From: Margaritispora aquatica
Taxonomy: Eukaryota; Ascomycota; Leotiomycetes; Helotiales; Discinellaceae
Assembly: GCA_007644065.1 (NCBI GenBank)
Contig: VJWN01000025.1
Coordinates: forward strand, 195,927-259,926
Reading direction: 5' to 3'
Length of the DNA: 64,000 nucleotides
The notes below the pieces were generated by a model that saw nothing but the letters and a program-made list of their open reading frames with translations, did no database searches and was not told where the DNA came from. The translations under genes were made by a program, and so were the position numbers. Below are positions 37,943 to 49,569 of this stretch, piece by piece (within the stretch, counting starts at the first letter, position 1; every line of letters starts with the position of its first letter).

Positions 37943-40594
37943 CATAACCTTATATTGGTTTGAGTTATGTATGTAAGTTCAGCTGTGGAAGCAATGATAC
38001 CCAGGCAAAATTGTCAAAAGTACAACTCAACTGTGCTCAAGCCCCTCGAAGACGACTCTGACGGATTGTGATCCCCGTGCATTTGGCTAGAGTGGGCTTT
38101 TCTTTTCCTCATAGTACGAATTGTCTGTTGTGGTCAATGTCTGGGTATTACCCATCCCGGTTACCATATCGTTCGAATTGATTTTCTTCTTTTGCCTCGG
38201 GCTGTTTGAATGCCTTGGGCTAGCTACACCTGAGCCAACCCCGTACATTTCTTCGAGTGCCGTCCTGAAATATCTGGATCAATTTTGTATGTATCTTCGA
38301 AGCTGAAATGCTAAACTTAGCAACTCATCAGAAGCTCTCCATCTTGTGATGGTGAGAATTCTTGAATTGGACTTGCATCTACATATTGGAGTTTCAGTCT
38401 AGACTCTTCACATCATTAGAGTGCCAAAGTATTGCTTAGGGGAGAGTGAAAGCATGAGCGCCAGATTGATGACTAGCTGCTGCCTTGTGACACCATCGCG
38501 AGAATCACAACGAGAAATCGGCAGTTCAAAACATGGATATGCTATGGCTACGTCCTAAAGAGTTCAACATACAATTTGGTAGTCAGAATTCATCTTCGAT
38601 ATATGATAGCCTTTCATTTGTGGAACAGAACCTAGTACTAGATATTGTTGATGTCATGGATGTATATCATGGAGGGAAATGATTTCTGCATCATGAAACT
38701 CTGGAGCACAATGTTGGGAATCAGTCGGTGTATTAGAGACTTTATGTCAAGTTAAATCACAGCGATGGTGTCAATCATTGAGCAAATTCATTAATCAAAA
38801 ATCTCGGCTATAGATATGATATCAGACGACATCCGTCTTTTCATCCAAAATAAACCAAGCATGCAAGCACTCCTTTAGAGAAGAGTCACCTCCGAACTTC
38901 AAGACTGGTTTTAAACCACAGTCATTGGAAATGCTAAGCATATGTTCGCAATCTCTAGTCTCAATTTATAGGATATTTAAGATCAAATCTATGCCACAGG
39001 GTGATAAAGTGTTTTAGCAGAGTTGATCAACTTACAGAATATGAACCGAGTCGCACGAAATAACATCGGCCAAAGTTTAAGCTTTGGTAGCGCAGTATGC
39101 TATCAGAATTACGAGCATGCAGTAACTTCTTGTCGCGCAAGAGAAAGTACAGGTAAATGCAGACTTCGGCAACCTTTTAGCAGCGAGGAAGAACACTTGA
39201 AATTCATACTTCTAAGCGAATTTGTTATTCTCGACACAGGCACCAACCTGTAAGTTGTAAAAATAGAGTATGATCCTCTGGATAGTCATCCATTTTATCA
39301 TCAGGAATGTATCCAAGATCTTTTGCACTCTTGTGTTGCACCGTATCATGAAACTTGGAGCAACTACCCAATTCTATCGAGCTTCATAACCCGTGCTTCG
39401 CGCGCTTTATTGGATGGCCTCCACGAAAGAGCTAATTTCTAAACACAGAGTGACGAGAAGTCAAAGCACATAGTGAAGATTCAATATCCGAAGTTGTAAC
39501 TCGCAAGAGTGATATGCCATGCTGGAAACAAATCAATTCGAACTGACCTCTCATAGTTCCTCTCTGGCATCTCAAGAGCAGCAGGGGATCAGGAAGCTAT
39601 TTTATCAAGGCTTTTTAGACTTCTTTTGGGAGGCACAGAAGTTCTTCATTTATTTGAGATCAATCACCTACAATTTCCAAAAACCAAATCCGAGAGTCAA
39701 AGCATTACGCATGGTGCATCACGAAGTCTGCATTGCAAGAAAAGGAAACTCTATATCCACATCGCTCTCGAAGCATAGAAAGTAGAATAGTAAAAAGATA
39801 CATTTTGAGCCTCTAACATAAATACTTATCTTATGAGAATTTAAATTTATCACAATATACTTTCCCAAAAAGACCGGATTGTCTTGTCAAATATCACGAA
39901 CTCGCCCATAAGCTGCACTAACATCTCAGCTGAGAATGCCAACGTTCATTGGATGCTCCACCACTATGCATCAAAGCAAGCCCGTATCTGCACAAGATCT
40001 TGCCCTGAAAGTCGGCTGAAACCTCGCTTGGCAACGATAGGGCAAATCGCATGGGTGAAATTCTCCGCTTGTTCGTTGTCATCTGCACAAAGGAGGATCA
40101 TGACATTGCTCAGATCATCACTCAAAAACAACTCATAATATACATGCAGTCAGCTTCATAAATATCCGCTTTGCACAAAAAAGGCCCCTCTGCGATAACG
40201 TTGCTGACCACTGATGGTACGGGATCTAATTTAGGATGTGCTGAGCTAGGTTTGTTATGGACGCTTGGGCAATACTTACCTGGCATAGCGCTGATGCTCT
40301 GAAGCGAAAACGGTAAAGCTCCCCCTTAATCCCAGGGACGATCTCTCGCTTAAAAGTCGATAACCTTAAGAAATGCACAAGAAGGGAGGGCTTGCAACCC
40401 GAAGCATCGTATCAAAGGATAAAAAGAAGATGAGCTGCAGGGCCCCCATTTCCACGTCGTTGCGTCAAGGAGCGGCTGAAGAGTTGGCGAGTTGGCACCC
40501 TTGTTGACTTTGTTGAAGAGGTGCGTCGTTTCGTGTTGTCTCTCACTTTCTTCTTCCCTTTCTATCGGTTTCGTGGCTGAAATCTATCGCCATC
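37943..40594. other. Long AT-rich intergenic stretch, no gene seen
   Basis: 2.65 kb. AT content is clearly higher at 38.6-40.1 kb than in the neighbouring genes and open frames are under 90 codons. No transposase, LTR or tRNA-like sequence was recognised. The last 200 bases probably contain the promoter of the FAS1 gene. Confidence 0.45.
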
Positions 40595-41908
40595 ATGTTT
40601 CTCTCCACACTCGTTGTTGCGTTATGTTTGTCTTTCGTGAGGCCATCACTTCAAGCCGATGTGCCTACCTTCCAGCAAGTCCTTAATACAAATGGGAATC
40701 TCACGAGCTTCAACTCGACCCTAAAGAGATATTATCCGGATCTCTTGACCTATATCGGCAAGCAGACGCTGGACAATCCGATCACTGTTCTCTGTCCTTC
40801 GAATGCTGCGTTTGCGAAGACAGTGTACTACCCCATCGTCGGGCCAGCATTCTCCAACAACGATGTCCCAACCATCCGAGCAATTCTCGACATTCACGTC
40901 CTGAACGGAAACCACCCCTCCTCGTCCCTCAAACCCACCTTTCAGTACTTCCCAACCCATCTCACCAACACAACATACTCCAATGTCACAGGCGGACAGC
41001 TCGTCGGAGGCGTCATGCAGAGCGGTACGATCATGATCTGGACCTCAGGACAGAGCAATCGCTCTCCAGTCATCGCGCAAGACATCGCCTTTTCAGGTGG
41101 AACCATCCATATTGTCGACTCGCTCCTCATCCCACCGACTTCCTTCCCTGCGACCGCAGAGCTCTTCGCAACAGCTTTTGAGCCCCAGCAACTGACCTCT
41201 TTCCTCGGCGCAACATACTACACACCTCCCAATGGCTCCGCGCCAGCACTGGCAAGATATCTGAACGACACGAGTGACATCACCCTGTTCGTGCCCAACA
41301 ATGCCGCTATGTCTATGGTCTCAGGCGCTCTCATCGCTGCGTCCGCGGACACAGCTGCGTTCAATAGTCTCCTTTCCTACCACATCGTGGCTGGCAACGG
41401 TGGACCTTGGTACTCCACCTCCTTCACTGCCAATTCGTCCGGAGAAGAGCAGAAACTCACAACCGTCAACGGCGGCCAAATCACGATCCGCTTCTCCTCG
41501 AACGCGTATTTCGTCAACGGCGCTCGAATCTTGACATCGGATTTGTCGATCGCAGGCGGCGTCATGCATGTTATCGACAATGTGCTCTCGCCCGACGAGG
41601 CAGATGCTACACCCAACCCTGGATTGGCGACACAGGTACCCGCGTTGAGCACTGCTGCTGCATTCAACATCTCTAGCGCGCCGTTCACGACATTCTTACC
41701 GAATACGGTGAATACTGTTGTGCCGACTGCATCGGCAGTGTCTTCAAGAGCAAGGACGACGACAACATCGAGTGGCTCAGGCTCTACGTCTACGGCGGGG
41801 AAGAGTGCGGGTGTGAGGGTACAACCTGCTTCTGCGGGAGGCGATTGGCTGTTGTTGGGGTCGATGGTGGGTGCTATTGTGATTGGTACCTTTGTTGTTT
41901 GTATCTAA
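40595..41908 (+). CDS. FAS1 (fasciclin) domain cell-surface protein, probably GPI-anchored
   Basis: Intronless, 437 residues. Signal peptide at residues 1-about 20, then two FAS1 repeats (about 24-185 and 190-335), each with the T-V-L/L-F-V-P-x-N-x-A strand and an H-I/M-V/H-I-V/I-D-x-x-L closing motif that mark the fold. Many N-x-S/T sites are present. A Ser/Thr-rich stalk (about 370-410) leads to a short spacer and a C-terminal hydrophobic tail (M-V-G-A-I-V-I-G-T-F-V-V-C-I) without a basic cytosolic end, as in GPI signals. FAS1 proteins act in cell adhesion and wall contact. Anchoring is inferred; the GPI16 transamidase subunit is also in this window but not linked to it. Confidence 0.88.
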   Translation: MFLSTLVVALCLSFVRPSLQADVPTFQQVLNTNGNLTSFNSTLKRYYPDLLTYIGKQTLDNPITVLCPSNAAFAKTVYYPIVGPAFSNNDVPTIRAILDIHVLNGNHPSSSLKPTFQYFPTHLTNTTYSNVTGGQLVGGVMQSGTIMIWTSGQSNRSPVIAQDIAFSGGTIHIVDSLLIPPTSFPATAELFATAFEPQQLTSFLGATYYTPPNGSAPALARYLNDTSDITLFVPNNAAMSMVSGALIAASADTAAFNSLLSYHIVAGNGGPWYSTSFTANSSGEEQKLTTVNGGQITIRFSSNAYFVNGARILTSDLSIAGGVMHVIDNVLSPDEADATPNPGLATQVPALSTAAAFNISSAPFTTFLPNTVNTVVPTASAVSSRARTTTTSSGSGSTSTAGKSAGVRVQPASAGGDWLLLGSMVGAIVIGTFVVCI

Positions 41909-43145
41909 AGTAATGTTTATTCAAAGATGGAAATATAATTTGGGCTGAGGTTGATGATTTGTCTTAGATGTGTCTTAGACGTAAAAGGGGGGTGACTCGC
42001 TTGCGAACCTTAATTTGCAGGCTGTTGGTGAGGGCCCCGTACCTAGGTTTAAGACAAAGATGAAGTTTTTTGAATGTGCTACTTTCTTTTAGCTAAAGAG
42101 ATCTTGAGGTTCAAGGGCGTAGGTTCGGGCATCAAAAGGATATGAGGCCTTCTGGTTGTACCCAACCATTTATCATGACAGGTGAAATTAGCGACATCAT
42201 CACCGCTGGTGAAGCAATGTGCAGGAAAACGCAGGACATTCGTCACCACTGTCTCTTTTGAGATAATTCCCTTGGTTTTGACTTATAAGCACGAGAAAGC
42301 ATTAGTGACTGCCTCGAGAGATAGGTTCTGATATCCATAACTCATAAGTAGAGTTTATATGTCTCAGCCTCAACACCATTGCAAGCATCCATCACCAAGA
42401 AACTTGTTCACACACATATCAACACTAGCTTCTTTAAGCCAGATAGACTTCAAGCAGCGTCGTATTTCTTCTTGGAAATATAGGCATTCAGAGGAGGGCA
42501 TCCCCATGTTCCACTGTCCCTATCACATCCTTACAACAGCAACTTCACGTTATTATGCACCAATTTTGCAGTTACCTTTCAAAATCCCGAGAGTATTCAG
42601 TACGCAGCAAATGGTTCTGTAGAACTGCGATCATTCACCATAATCTCAGCAGTGCGATGGTCCTTGGTCTTGTATTTGGCGAGTTGGACAGGTTTGCTTT
42701 CGCTTCGTACTTTGACTGTGAATTCGTGGCAAAATCACACACCCTTGAGAAACTACTTCACCATGACTCTATCATCATTGCCCATATGGCAGAGAAAATT
42801 CTTGAACTTCTCCGAGTCACTGCTTTAGTGAGTATACTGACATATTTGCTTTTTCTGGTGCGAGTCGCATAGCCTAAGCATATATACTTCTCAAGCAAGA
42901 GCTGGTGGCAAGTAAGGAAGGCAAAATGAGACATACGACTCACCGGTATGATATCGGCTGTAGGAATAAAGGACTTCCATTTCTGTTTTGAGTCTCAGAC
43001 TTTTCATCAGGACTCAGCACGTAATGTCGCAAAGTCTCAGCTCAGCCCACGATCATGTGTGGGGCTTCGCTACACCTGACTCTATTAATACCTCAACCTA
43101 TCCTTCGTCGCCTCAAAAACCACTTAAATCCTCCCGTGCCATTTC
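41909..43145. other. Intergenic, no convincing gene
   Basis: 1.24 kb with short overlapping plus-strand frames (42359-42622, 42555-42872) that lack family features. Probably the FAS1 3' UTR and the promoter of the F-box gene. Confidence 0.45.
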
Positions 43146-43610
43146 ATGATGTACCATCATTCTCACCAACTTAAACCAAAACTCAAAATGTCCATGCGCT
43201 CTCTCCCTCATCAAACCACACTCCTCACCATCCCGCTCGAGCTCCAACTCCAAATCCTGAGCTACATCAGCCTCCTCGACAGACTCAACACACGGCTCAC
43301 AAACCATCATTTCCACAGGCTGATTCCCCGCCTTACTGTCGCTGAATTACTGGATGTCGAGCAAACTGAGTGGGCGAAAGATAAGGGCTTCTTCATGTGC
43401 AACGACTGCAAACGCTTGCGACCTTGGCGGTATTTTTCAGAGAAGATGACGCTGCTGGGTGTGTTGCAGCTGGTTGAAGGACAGCTAAATCAACCGCTGG
43501 GAGCGCCCATGGGAGGCGAGTGGAAGGTGGAGGGCGAGAAGAAGGATAGGGTTTGCTTGGATTGTGGTGCAAGGCCGAGGTGGGCCAGGAGTGCGTGGCG
43601 GAGAGAATGA
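43146..43610 (+). CDS. F-box protein with a C-terminal zinc-ribbon-like Cys motif
   Basis: Intronless, 154 residues from the ATG at 43146; ATGs at 43149 and 43188 are also possible starts. Residues about 25-65 form an F-box (L-T-I-P-L-E-L-Q-L-Q-I-L-S-Y-I). Two Cys pairs follow, C-N-D-C (about residue 96) and C-L-D-C (about 138), spaced like a four-cysteine zinc site; this F-box plus Cys4 arrangement is common in filamentous-fungal F-box proteins of unknown substrate. Likely an SCF ubiquitin-ligase adaptor. It is short and stands alone between spacers. Confidence 0.75.
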   Translation: MMYHHSHQLKPKLKMSMRSLPHQTTLLTIPLELQLQILSYISLLDRLNTRLTNHHFHRLIPRLTVAELLDVEQTEWAKDKGFFMCNDCKRLRPWRYFSEKMTLLGVLQLVEGQLNQPLGAPMGGEWKVEGEKKDRVCLDCGARPRWARSAWRRE

Positions 43611-45012
43611 TGTGGTTTGAGTGAGCGCGAGGACTCGGAGTTGTTTAGTGGAGAGTTCACGTGTGCTCACCTTAGGCATGGATCCTGTAATATGCTGTTA
43701 CGATAGTCTTGTGAGGGGATGTGTGTAAATTATTCGCACGGTTATGTTCGTCAACGAACAAACTTTATACTACCCACGATAAACCTTCCAAGGTCTTTCA
43801 AACAATTTCCCATCTCCAAATTTAAGCCCCATATTTGCTGAAGTAAGTTTCCAGTCGAAATTATGAGATCTTGACTAGTATTTTGCTTTCTCAGTGATTT
43901 GTAGGTACTGAAAGTATTGCTTGCTGTGATGACCATTTGGAGCGATGTGCGAGACAATTGACCGTGCTCGAGGAAATTAGAGGTGTAATATCAATCTAAG
44001 ATATTTTATCTTAGGTTGGTTCATTGACATACCTTATATGGCCAACAAGCATTTGAGCTGGATTGACTTGCAGGTAGGATGAGGTGCTGAGGGCTTAGCG
44101 AGCTTTCAGGTGATTGTAGAAAGAAACATTGAAGTAGTTACTATGAATATGCGAAGAATTTTAGACGTGATTACATATATGCGTTCCAGTTGTATATGGA
44201 ACTATATCGGATACTGAAGCTCTTTTTCTCTCGCTGCTACTGTACCGTCGCCTAGGTATACTCAAAATTGGTATCTATTACGCTCCAGCGACACCAACTC
44301 TAACATTGTACTTCTTATATTGACTGCCCCTAGAGTAAATAAAGCAGGGTGAGCCTTCACCATAAGTCCTGTTGTCTACACAGATAAAGTTGGGTTTCGC
44401 GTCCATGAGCAGCACGTTAAAATTTGCCAGACTACTAGGAAGAGCAACCAAAATACATATCTCTAAGCCGAGTAGCAACGGGGGAAAAGAAACGAAAAGG
44501 AACGAGTTGGAATTAAGCGAGACTACATCCATAGAAGCACCTCATGATATAGAATTCAGCCTAGGAAGTGCAGAGAGCTAGAATATTTACAAAGAAGCTG
44601 AGGACAGGGAAAGGTAAGAAACACGCATCTGTTACGTTAATCTCAAAGAATTGGGGTGCACTGTTGGGTGCAGTCCTTGCGACATTAGCGTGATCACATA
44701 CGAAAGCTCAAAATCAGTTGCCAATATCTCCATTTCTTAGAGAAGACCTACCAGCTTCGGGCATGTCTCTCCACTAAAAGCAGTGGTAGTCAAGCATATG
44801 TATCAACCCATGCAATTCGCCGGGCGTCCTCAAGTCCACTTCATCAATATTGCCAGGCTCCTACTTCACGATCGCCAGTATTTACCGGCCTGAGTCCAGC
44901 CAGCTCTATACAATCGCTTCGGTTGAATCCCGCAGTTTTGACAAAGATTTGATACCTCTCAGTACTGGAGTAATAAGGGCTGAAGCAGGCAAATACACCA
45001 CCTGCAGATCAA
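43611..45012. other. Intergenic, no convincing gene
   Basis: 1.4 kb. Frames at 44278-44532 (minus) and 44372-44581 (plus) overlap antiparallel and have no family features. Probably 3' UTRs of the two neighbouring, convergent genes. Confidence 0.45.
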
Positions 45013-45573
45013 TTAACACTTCATTAACAGACAATTAATGAATCGAGGCTTGCCAGTCGAGCTGTTAGGAGCTTTCCAGTTGTATACAGCGGTTTGAGGA
45101 TTTAAGGGCGAGCTCGTCAAATACCATCCATCAACTATACAGTTGGTTTTTGGCAGACCAGCGTGTGCCATAGTATATGCCATAGCTCCATCGTTTTCGG
45201 TCCAAACACGCTGACCACCAGGGACACGTACCTGTTGAATCGATCAATACCACCCCACAACTGCTGGGATTGAAGATTATGGAATTTTGAGGGCGATCTG
45301 TCGGGTGGATGGAAGGTTGGTGAATAGACTTACAGCGAGGCCTTCAACACCTCCAAAGACTGTAAGCCCAGTGTCAGGTGGGCACCACCCTTGCTTTCTG
45401 ATCCAATCTGGGCACCATCCTGGAGTCAAGTTTGACCCAATGTAGAAATGGAGATCATTTGCATCGACCTTCTTGCCATCGAGCTTGGTTCCTGGAAGGG
45501 ATGCATAAAGCAGATTCTGGGCTGAGGTACCTGTCATGATGGCAAATGAATAAAGAAGAGCGGAAAGCAACAT
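45013..45573 (-). CDS. Small secreted protein, IgE-binding-protein-like
   Basis: Two exons: 45334-45573 and 45013-45231, split by a 102-nt intron at phase 0; 152 residues. Signal peptide at residues 1-about 18 (ending T-S-A-Q). The mature part has C-P-D and C-P-P pairs, then G-G-V-E-G-L-A-V and the V-P-G-G-Q-R-V-W motif formed by the splice, T-M-A-H-A-G-L-P, and a final F-I-N-C. The V-P-G-G-Q and A-H motifs with this cysteine spacing resemble the short secreted proteins annotated in aspergilli as IgE-binding protein. The resemblance is from memory of motif pattern, so the family name is tentative; secretion is well supported. Biological role unknown. Confidence 0.7.
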
Positions 45574-45953
45574 GATGGAGCAGTTATGAAGTTATGATTG
45601 GTTTTTATGATGATAGAGTGAGCTGCTTGGTGGTTTGGCGATGATTGATCGATGAAGTGATGATGTTGTTCTTGATAGAAAGAAAGAAAGAGGAATTTGG
45701 CATCAAGATATGCTTGCGGAAATTGGAGTTTTGCCAGAGTGGAAAGAAGCAGGCGTGGCCTTTTACCTGGAGCCCTTTACCTAGAGCAAGAACAGGTCTT
45801 GATAGCTGTAACATGAGGAAAGAGTATCCTCCTTTCTTACTGGTCTGAGCTGTCGGCTGTCGCCAAGAGCACAAGAGATCGAGAATGTGAGATCATTGCT
45901 TTCAGAGGGATGGAGCCTCATGAATTACCATTTGAGCTAGTTCCCTAAACTAC
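45574..45953. other. Short intergenic region
   Basis: 380 bases: the upstream region of the small secreted protein and the 3' flank of the WW/FF gene, both minus strand. Opposed small frames at 45605-45874 are not called. Confidence 0.45.
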
Positions 45954-47630
45954 CTAAGTATCAACATCCATAAGGTGATCTTTCAATCCCTTCTTCGTCA
46001 CGTTCATAGCTCGTGCAATCTCTGCCTCCTCCTCCCGCAGCTTGCCCTTCCCAAACTCCAGATTTCTGTGCTGCCTTCGCTTTTCTTCAGCAACACGACT
46101 TTCACGATCTTCTAGAGCCTTTTGTCTGCGCTCACGATCACTTCGCTCTTTTGCAGCTTCTTCGGTCTCTTCTTGCGTAGCAGGATCTGGGGGAGGATCA
46201 AGAGTACTGATGAAGGCTTCTATCATAGGGTCTCGTGTGGCGGCATCGAGCGAGATGTATCGCACATCTGCTAGGACGGCTGGTGGGAGATGATCGGGTA
46301 GGGTAGATCGATTGAGAATAGAAAGGGGCTGCGTCTTGAGTAATGTTGACAAATCAGACTTTAAAGTTGATTGTGGTAGCTTGAGACGGTTGATATGCTC
46401 TCTGTAGAACTTTTCCCTATCCTTGTCCTGCATCGTAGTGTCACGCATCTCGGGCTCCTTTTTGTATTTTCGCCTAAATTCGGGCCAATATAGCTTGGGT
46501 GTTGCGTGCTTTTGCAAAAAGGTGAGATATGGTATTCGTGGATCCTTCCTCTCTTCTTTAGCTCGCAATTCTCTGAGAATCTTAATCTTCTCTCGAGTCC
46601 ATTCTTCCCAGACCTCTCTTCTTGATTTCATGCTGGACAGAGCAGTATATCGGATATCGTCCACGAGTTTGCCCTCTTCAACGAGCTTTTCCCAAGGACT
46701 ATATGGATTAATGCCAGAATCATTGAGTAAGTCTTTGAAAAGAGCTGCTGAATCCTCTTCAGTAATCTCCATGCCTGCTGCACCTTCTTCCCAGTCCTCC
46801 ATTTCTTGGTCACCATACTCTTCAGGATCCAGACCATATTCTTCTCCCATGGCCGCAAGTTGGAATGCTATATCGTCTTCATTAAATTCGACGGGCTCTT
46901 CTGCACTCGGATCCTCGGTCTTCTGGCGCTTCGATGGATTTTCGTCATCTTCGTCGTCTGTGACCTCGACCTCTTCATATTCCGAGCTGTCGTCCCCAGG
47001 TTCTTCTGCTGAAGGATCTACTGTATCAGTAGCAGATACGGGCGGTCCCGAAGCACCAGGCGCTTCGCCAGAATCAACAGGCGCTTGAGCCTTAGCTAGA
47101 GCCTCTGCCTTTTCTTTAATCCTCAGTTGGTCAAGAGCCAGAATACCATCTTTCAGTTTGTCTGGTATCCTCCAATAGCTCTGATCCTTCTCTGTATTGT
47201 AGACAAAGCGCCTCCCCAACTTTGTATGTACCAAAACCCATGGCTCACAACCCGGAATGGGATGCCGTGCTTTTGGCTTGTCGGTAGGCTGTGGCCTGGT
47301 ATCTCGTGGTCGATCGTTTCCATCTCTGCCTCCTCTGTGACCATTAAAGCTACCTCGCCCTCGACCATTCTCTTGTCCTCCGTTCTGAGGGCCACCGAAA
47401 GTTGTTCCAGCACTTGGTTGACTTCCGATAGCTTGGTAGTTGAGGAAACTCTGCGATGGATCGAGAGGCTGCACTGGCGCAATTGGGACTGGTGGTGCTA
47501 TTGGTCGTGTATACGTTGATTGTTTTGTTTCGGCATTGTAATAGTAAGAGTGTCCAGTTGGAGCCTTGTGTTCCGTCCAGCCTGGCGCCAATGGAGGAGC
47601 TGCAACAGTCTTGTGCGTAGACTTTAGCAT
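45954..47630 (-). CDS. WW and FF domain pre-mRNA splicing factor (Urn1/Dre4-like)
   Basis: Intronless, 558 residues. A WW domain lies at about residues 14-44 (P-G-W-T-E-H..Y-Y-Y-N..S-T-Y-T-R-P), a Gly/Arg-rich stretch follows, then a second WW-like segment (E-P-W-V-L-V-H-T-K-L-G-R-R-F-V-Y-N..S-Y-W-R-I-P, about 130-160), an acidic block, and at about 295-350 an FF domain (F-K-D-L-L..S-P-W-E-K..R-R-E-V-W-E-E-W). The C-terminus is a long charged helix. The order WW-FF with a single FF matches yeast Urn1 and S. pombe Dre4, spliceosome-associated proteins, more than Prp40 (several FF domains). Divergent from PRE9. Confidence 0.85.
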   Translation of the reverse strand: MLKSTHKTVAAPPLAPGWTEHKAPTGHSYYYNAETKQSTYTRPIAPPVPIAPVQPLDPSQSFLNYQAIGSQPSAGTTFGGPQNGGQENGRGRGSFNGHRGGRDGNDRPRDTRPQPTDKPKARHPIPGCEPWVLVHTKLGRRFVYNTEKDQSYWRIPDKLKDGILALDQLRIKEKAEALAKAQAPVDSGEAPGASGPPVSATDTVDPSAEEPGDDSSEYEEVEVTDDEDDENPSKRQKTEDPSAEEPVEFNEDDIAFQLAAMGEEYGLDPEEYGDQEMEDWEEGAAGMEITEEDSAALFKDLLNDSGINPYSPWEKLVEEGKLVDDIRYTALSSMKSRREVWEEWTREKIKILRELRAKEERKDPRIPYLTFLQKHATPKLYWPEFRRKYKKEPEMRDTTMQDKDREKFYREHINRLKLPQSTLKSDLSTLLKTQPLSILNRSTLPDHLPPAVLADVRYISLDAATRDPMIEAFISTLDPPPDPATQEETEEAAKERSDRERRQKALEDRESRVAEEKRRQHRNLEFGKGKLREEEAEIARAMNVTKKGLKDHLMDVDT

Positions 47631-47919
47631 AATGTCTGATTTAAACTACATCATCCTGAAGCTATTCAGAATAAGTTTGGAGGGTTTAGTAACCTTACCG
47701 TAAAAGTGGGTCATAGCCACATAACGCTAGTCTGAAGGTAGCTTAGGCGATTTACGACGCGGTGCATCGTGCCTGGAGCTTTGAAGCTACCAGAGGAATA
47801 CTGAGTTGAGCGTTACATTGCCAATTCACCCAAATACTGCATTCGAGAAGAAGACAAATCTCGACTTATTACCAAGGCTATTCCGAGGATTCAGAAAATC
47901 TAGCTTGAAAGACGTCACC
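47631..47919. promoter_or_regulatory. Shared divergent promoter region, WW/FF gene and PRE9
   Basis: 289 bases between two start codons. I see no clear Rpn4-type proteasome element. Bidirectional use is inferred from spacing. Confidence 0.45.
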
Positions 47920-48850
47920 ATGTCGAGAAAATACGATTCCAGAGTGAGCTTCTAAAAGCTCCAGCCTTTCAAACAATCAACTAATAGACTTGCAGACGAC
48001 TATCTTCTCCCCAGAAGGTCGCCTTTACCAAGTCGAATATGCTCTCGAGGCCATTTCACATGCAGGCACAGCTTTGGGCATATTAGCAAAGGATGGAATT
48101 GTTTTGGCAGCAGAGAGAAAGGTCACCAGCAAGCTGCTGGAGCAAGACACTTCTGCCGAGAAGCTTTATGTTCTCAATGAGTATGTTTTCTTGAGACAAC
48201 AAGCTTGAAAATTTGAGCTAATAAGGTCGCCAGTAACATGATTTGCGCCGTTGCTGGTATGACTGCTGATGCCAACATCCTCATCAACTATGCCCGACAA
48301 GCCGCCCAACGTTACCTCCTTACCTACAATGAAGACATCCCATGTGAGCAGCTTGTACGCCGGCTTTGCGATTTGAAGCAGGGTTACACGCAGCATGGTG
48401 GTCTGCGACCTTTCGGAGTGTCGTTCATCTATGCCGGTTATGATCCCCAGAGACAATTCCAACTTTACCAGAGCAACCCAAGTGGAAACTACGGTGGATG
48501 GAAGGCAACCAGTGTGGGTGCGAATAATGCCAGTGCGCAGAGTCTGTTGAAGCAGGATTACAAGGAGGACTGTACCTTGAAGGAGGCATGTGGAATGGCG
48601 GTCAAGGTCTTGAGCAAGACTATGGATTCTACCAAGTTGAGCAGTGAGAAGAGTAAGCACCCCTTCCAGAGCTGTTCAGCTATACCTTTTAGTTCAATAC
48701 AAAATACTAATATCCACAGTTGAGTTTGCGACAGTAGGAAAGACCAAGGATGGACAGATTTACCACCACTTGTGGGGTGCGGATGAGATCACGACATTAC
48801 TGAAGGAGCATGACCTGGCCAAAGACGAGACTGGACCAGATGGAGCATGA
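47920..48850 (+). CDS. PRE9: 20S proteasome alpha subunit Pre9 (alpha3 / PSMA4)
   Basis: Four exons: 47920-47943 (24 nt), 47996-48180, 48234-48652, 48720-48850; 759 nt, 252 residues. It is one of the seven alpha-ring subunits that gate the 20S core. The proteasome alpha signature [20 protein letters not shown] spans the first intron; later [33 protein letters not shown] and E-F-A-T-V match yeast Pre9 closely, which distinguishes it from the other alpha subunits. No propeptide, as expected for alpha type. The 24-nt first exon encodes just M-S-R-K-Y-D-S-R. Confidence 0.96.
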
Positions 48851-49569
48851 TCGAAAAAATCATGTGGCTATGTAACATTAATGAAATTTGCAGCGAATAG
48901 ACAGCATCTCAATGCGCTCCATGCTGGGAAACCCCCGTTGCTCCCAACCAAATTACCGGTCTGCTTTTTTGAAGCAGGCCTACCAGGTAATGTTGATTTT
49001 GTGGGCACCTTTTCTTCATCTTTTGATGGGAGATATCCTAAGACACGACTCTTTCGTGTCTATTGTTTGTGATTTCAGGTTAACATCACTGTATCTGATG
49101 TACCTCTCATCTAACTTTCTCGCTCTTCAAACTTTCCATAAATTATCTTAGTCGTCATCGGACGCAAACTAGGTACCTTAACATTTGAAGTTCTCCTGTA
49201 TGTCTACGCTGAGTCCTTGATAATTCAAAATAATGTGCAATATAGCCTCTAGCTGTGCAAGTGCTGATCAAAGGAGCATATCTTTGTTATCTTGTCCTGC
49301 GAATCACCTTTTTGTGTACTGTATTTGTTTTATCAGTCCCTCGCGATTTTTGGTTGTCGCAATCAGATTTTCTCAGCTCTGGAACTGCTCGTAGGATGAT
49401 CTATCAGAAAGGTCACCTCGACACCAAACATAGATATCAAGCAAATGTACACACCCAACTCGGTCCCTAAAGAGAGATCGCCTTGTCCAGAGATGTCAGT
49501 GTGAGGGCTGTCGAAAGCTTATGTGTTTCGGTGCTTTAAGCTACATACCTTTATTCGCATATATGATGA
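48851..49569. other. Convergent intergenic region
   Basis: 719 bases between stop codons of PRE9 (plus) and the interrupted gene (minus). Frames at 48881-49151 overlap and are not called; likely 3' UTRs. Confidence 0.5.

Noticed and set aside
46423..47088. 221-codon plus-strand frame
   Set aside because: Exact antisense shadow of the WW/FF gene; Ser-rich composition comes from the acidic codons of the real strand.
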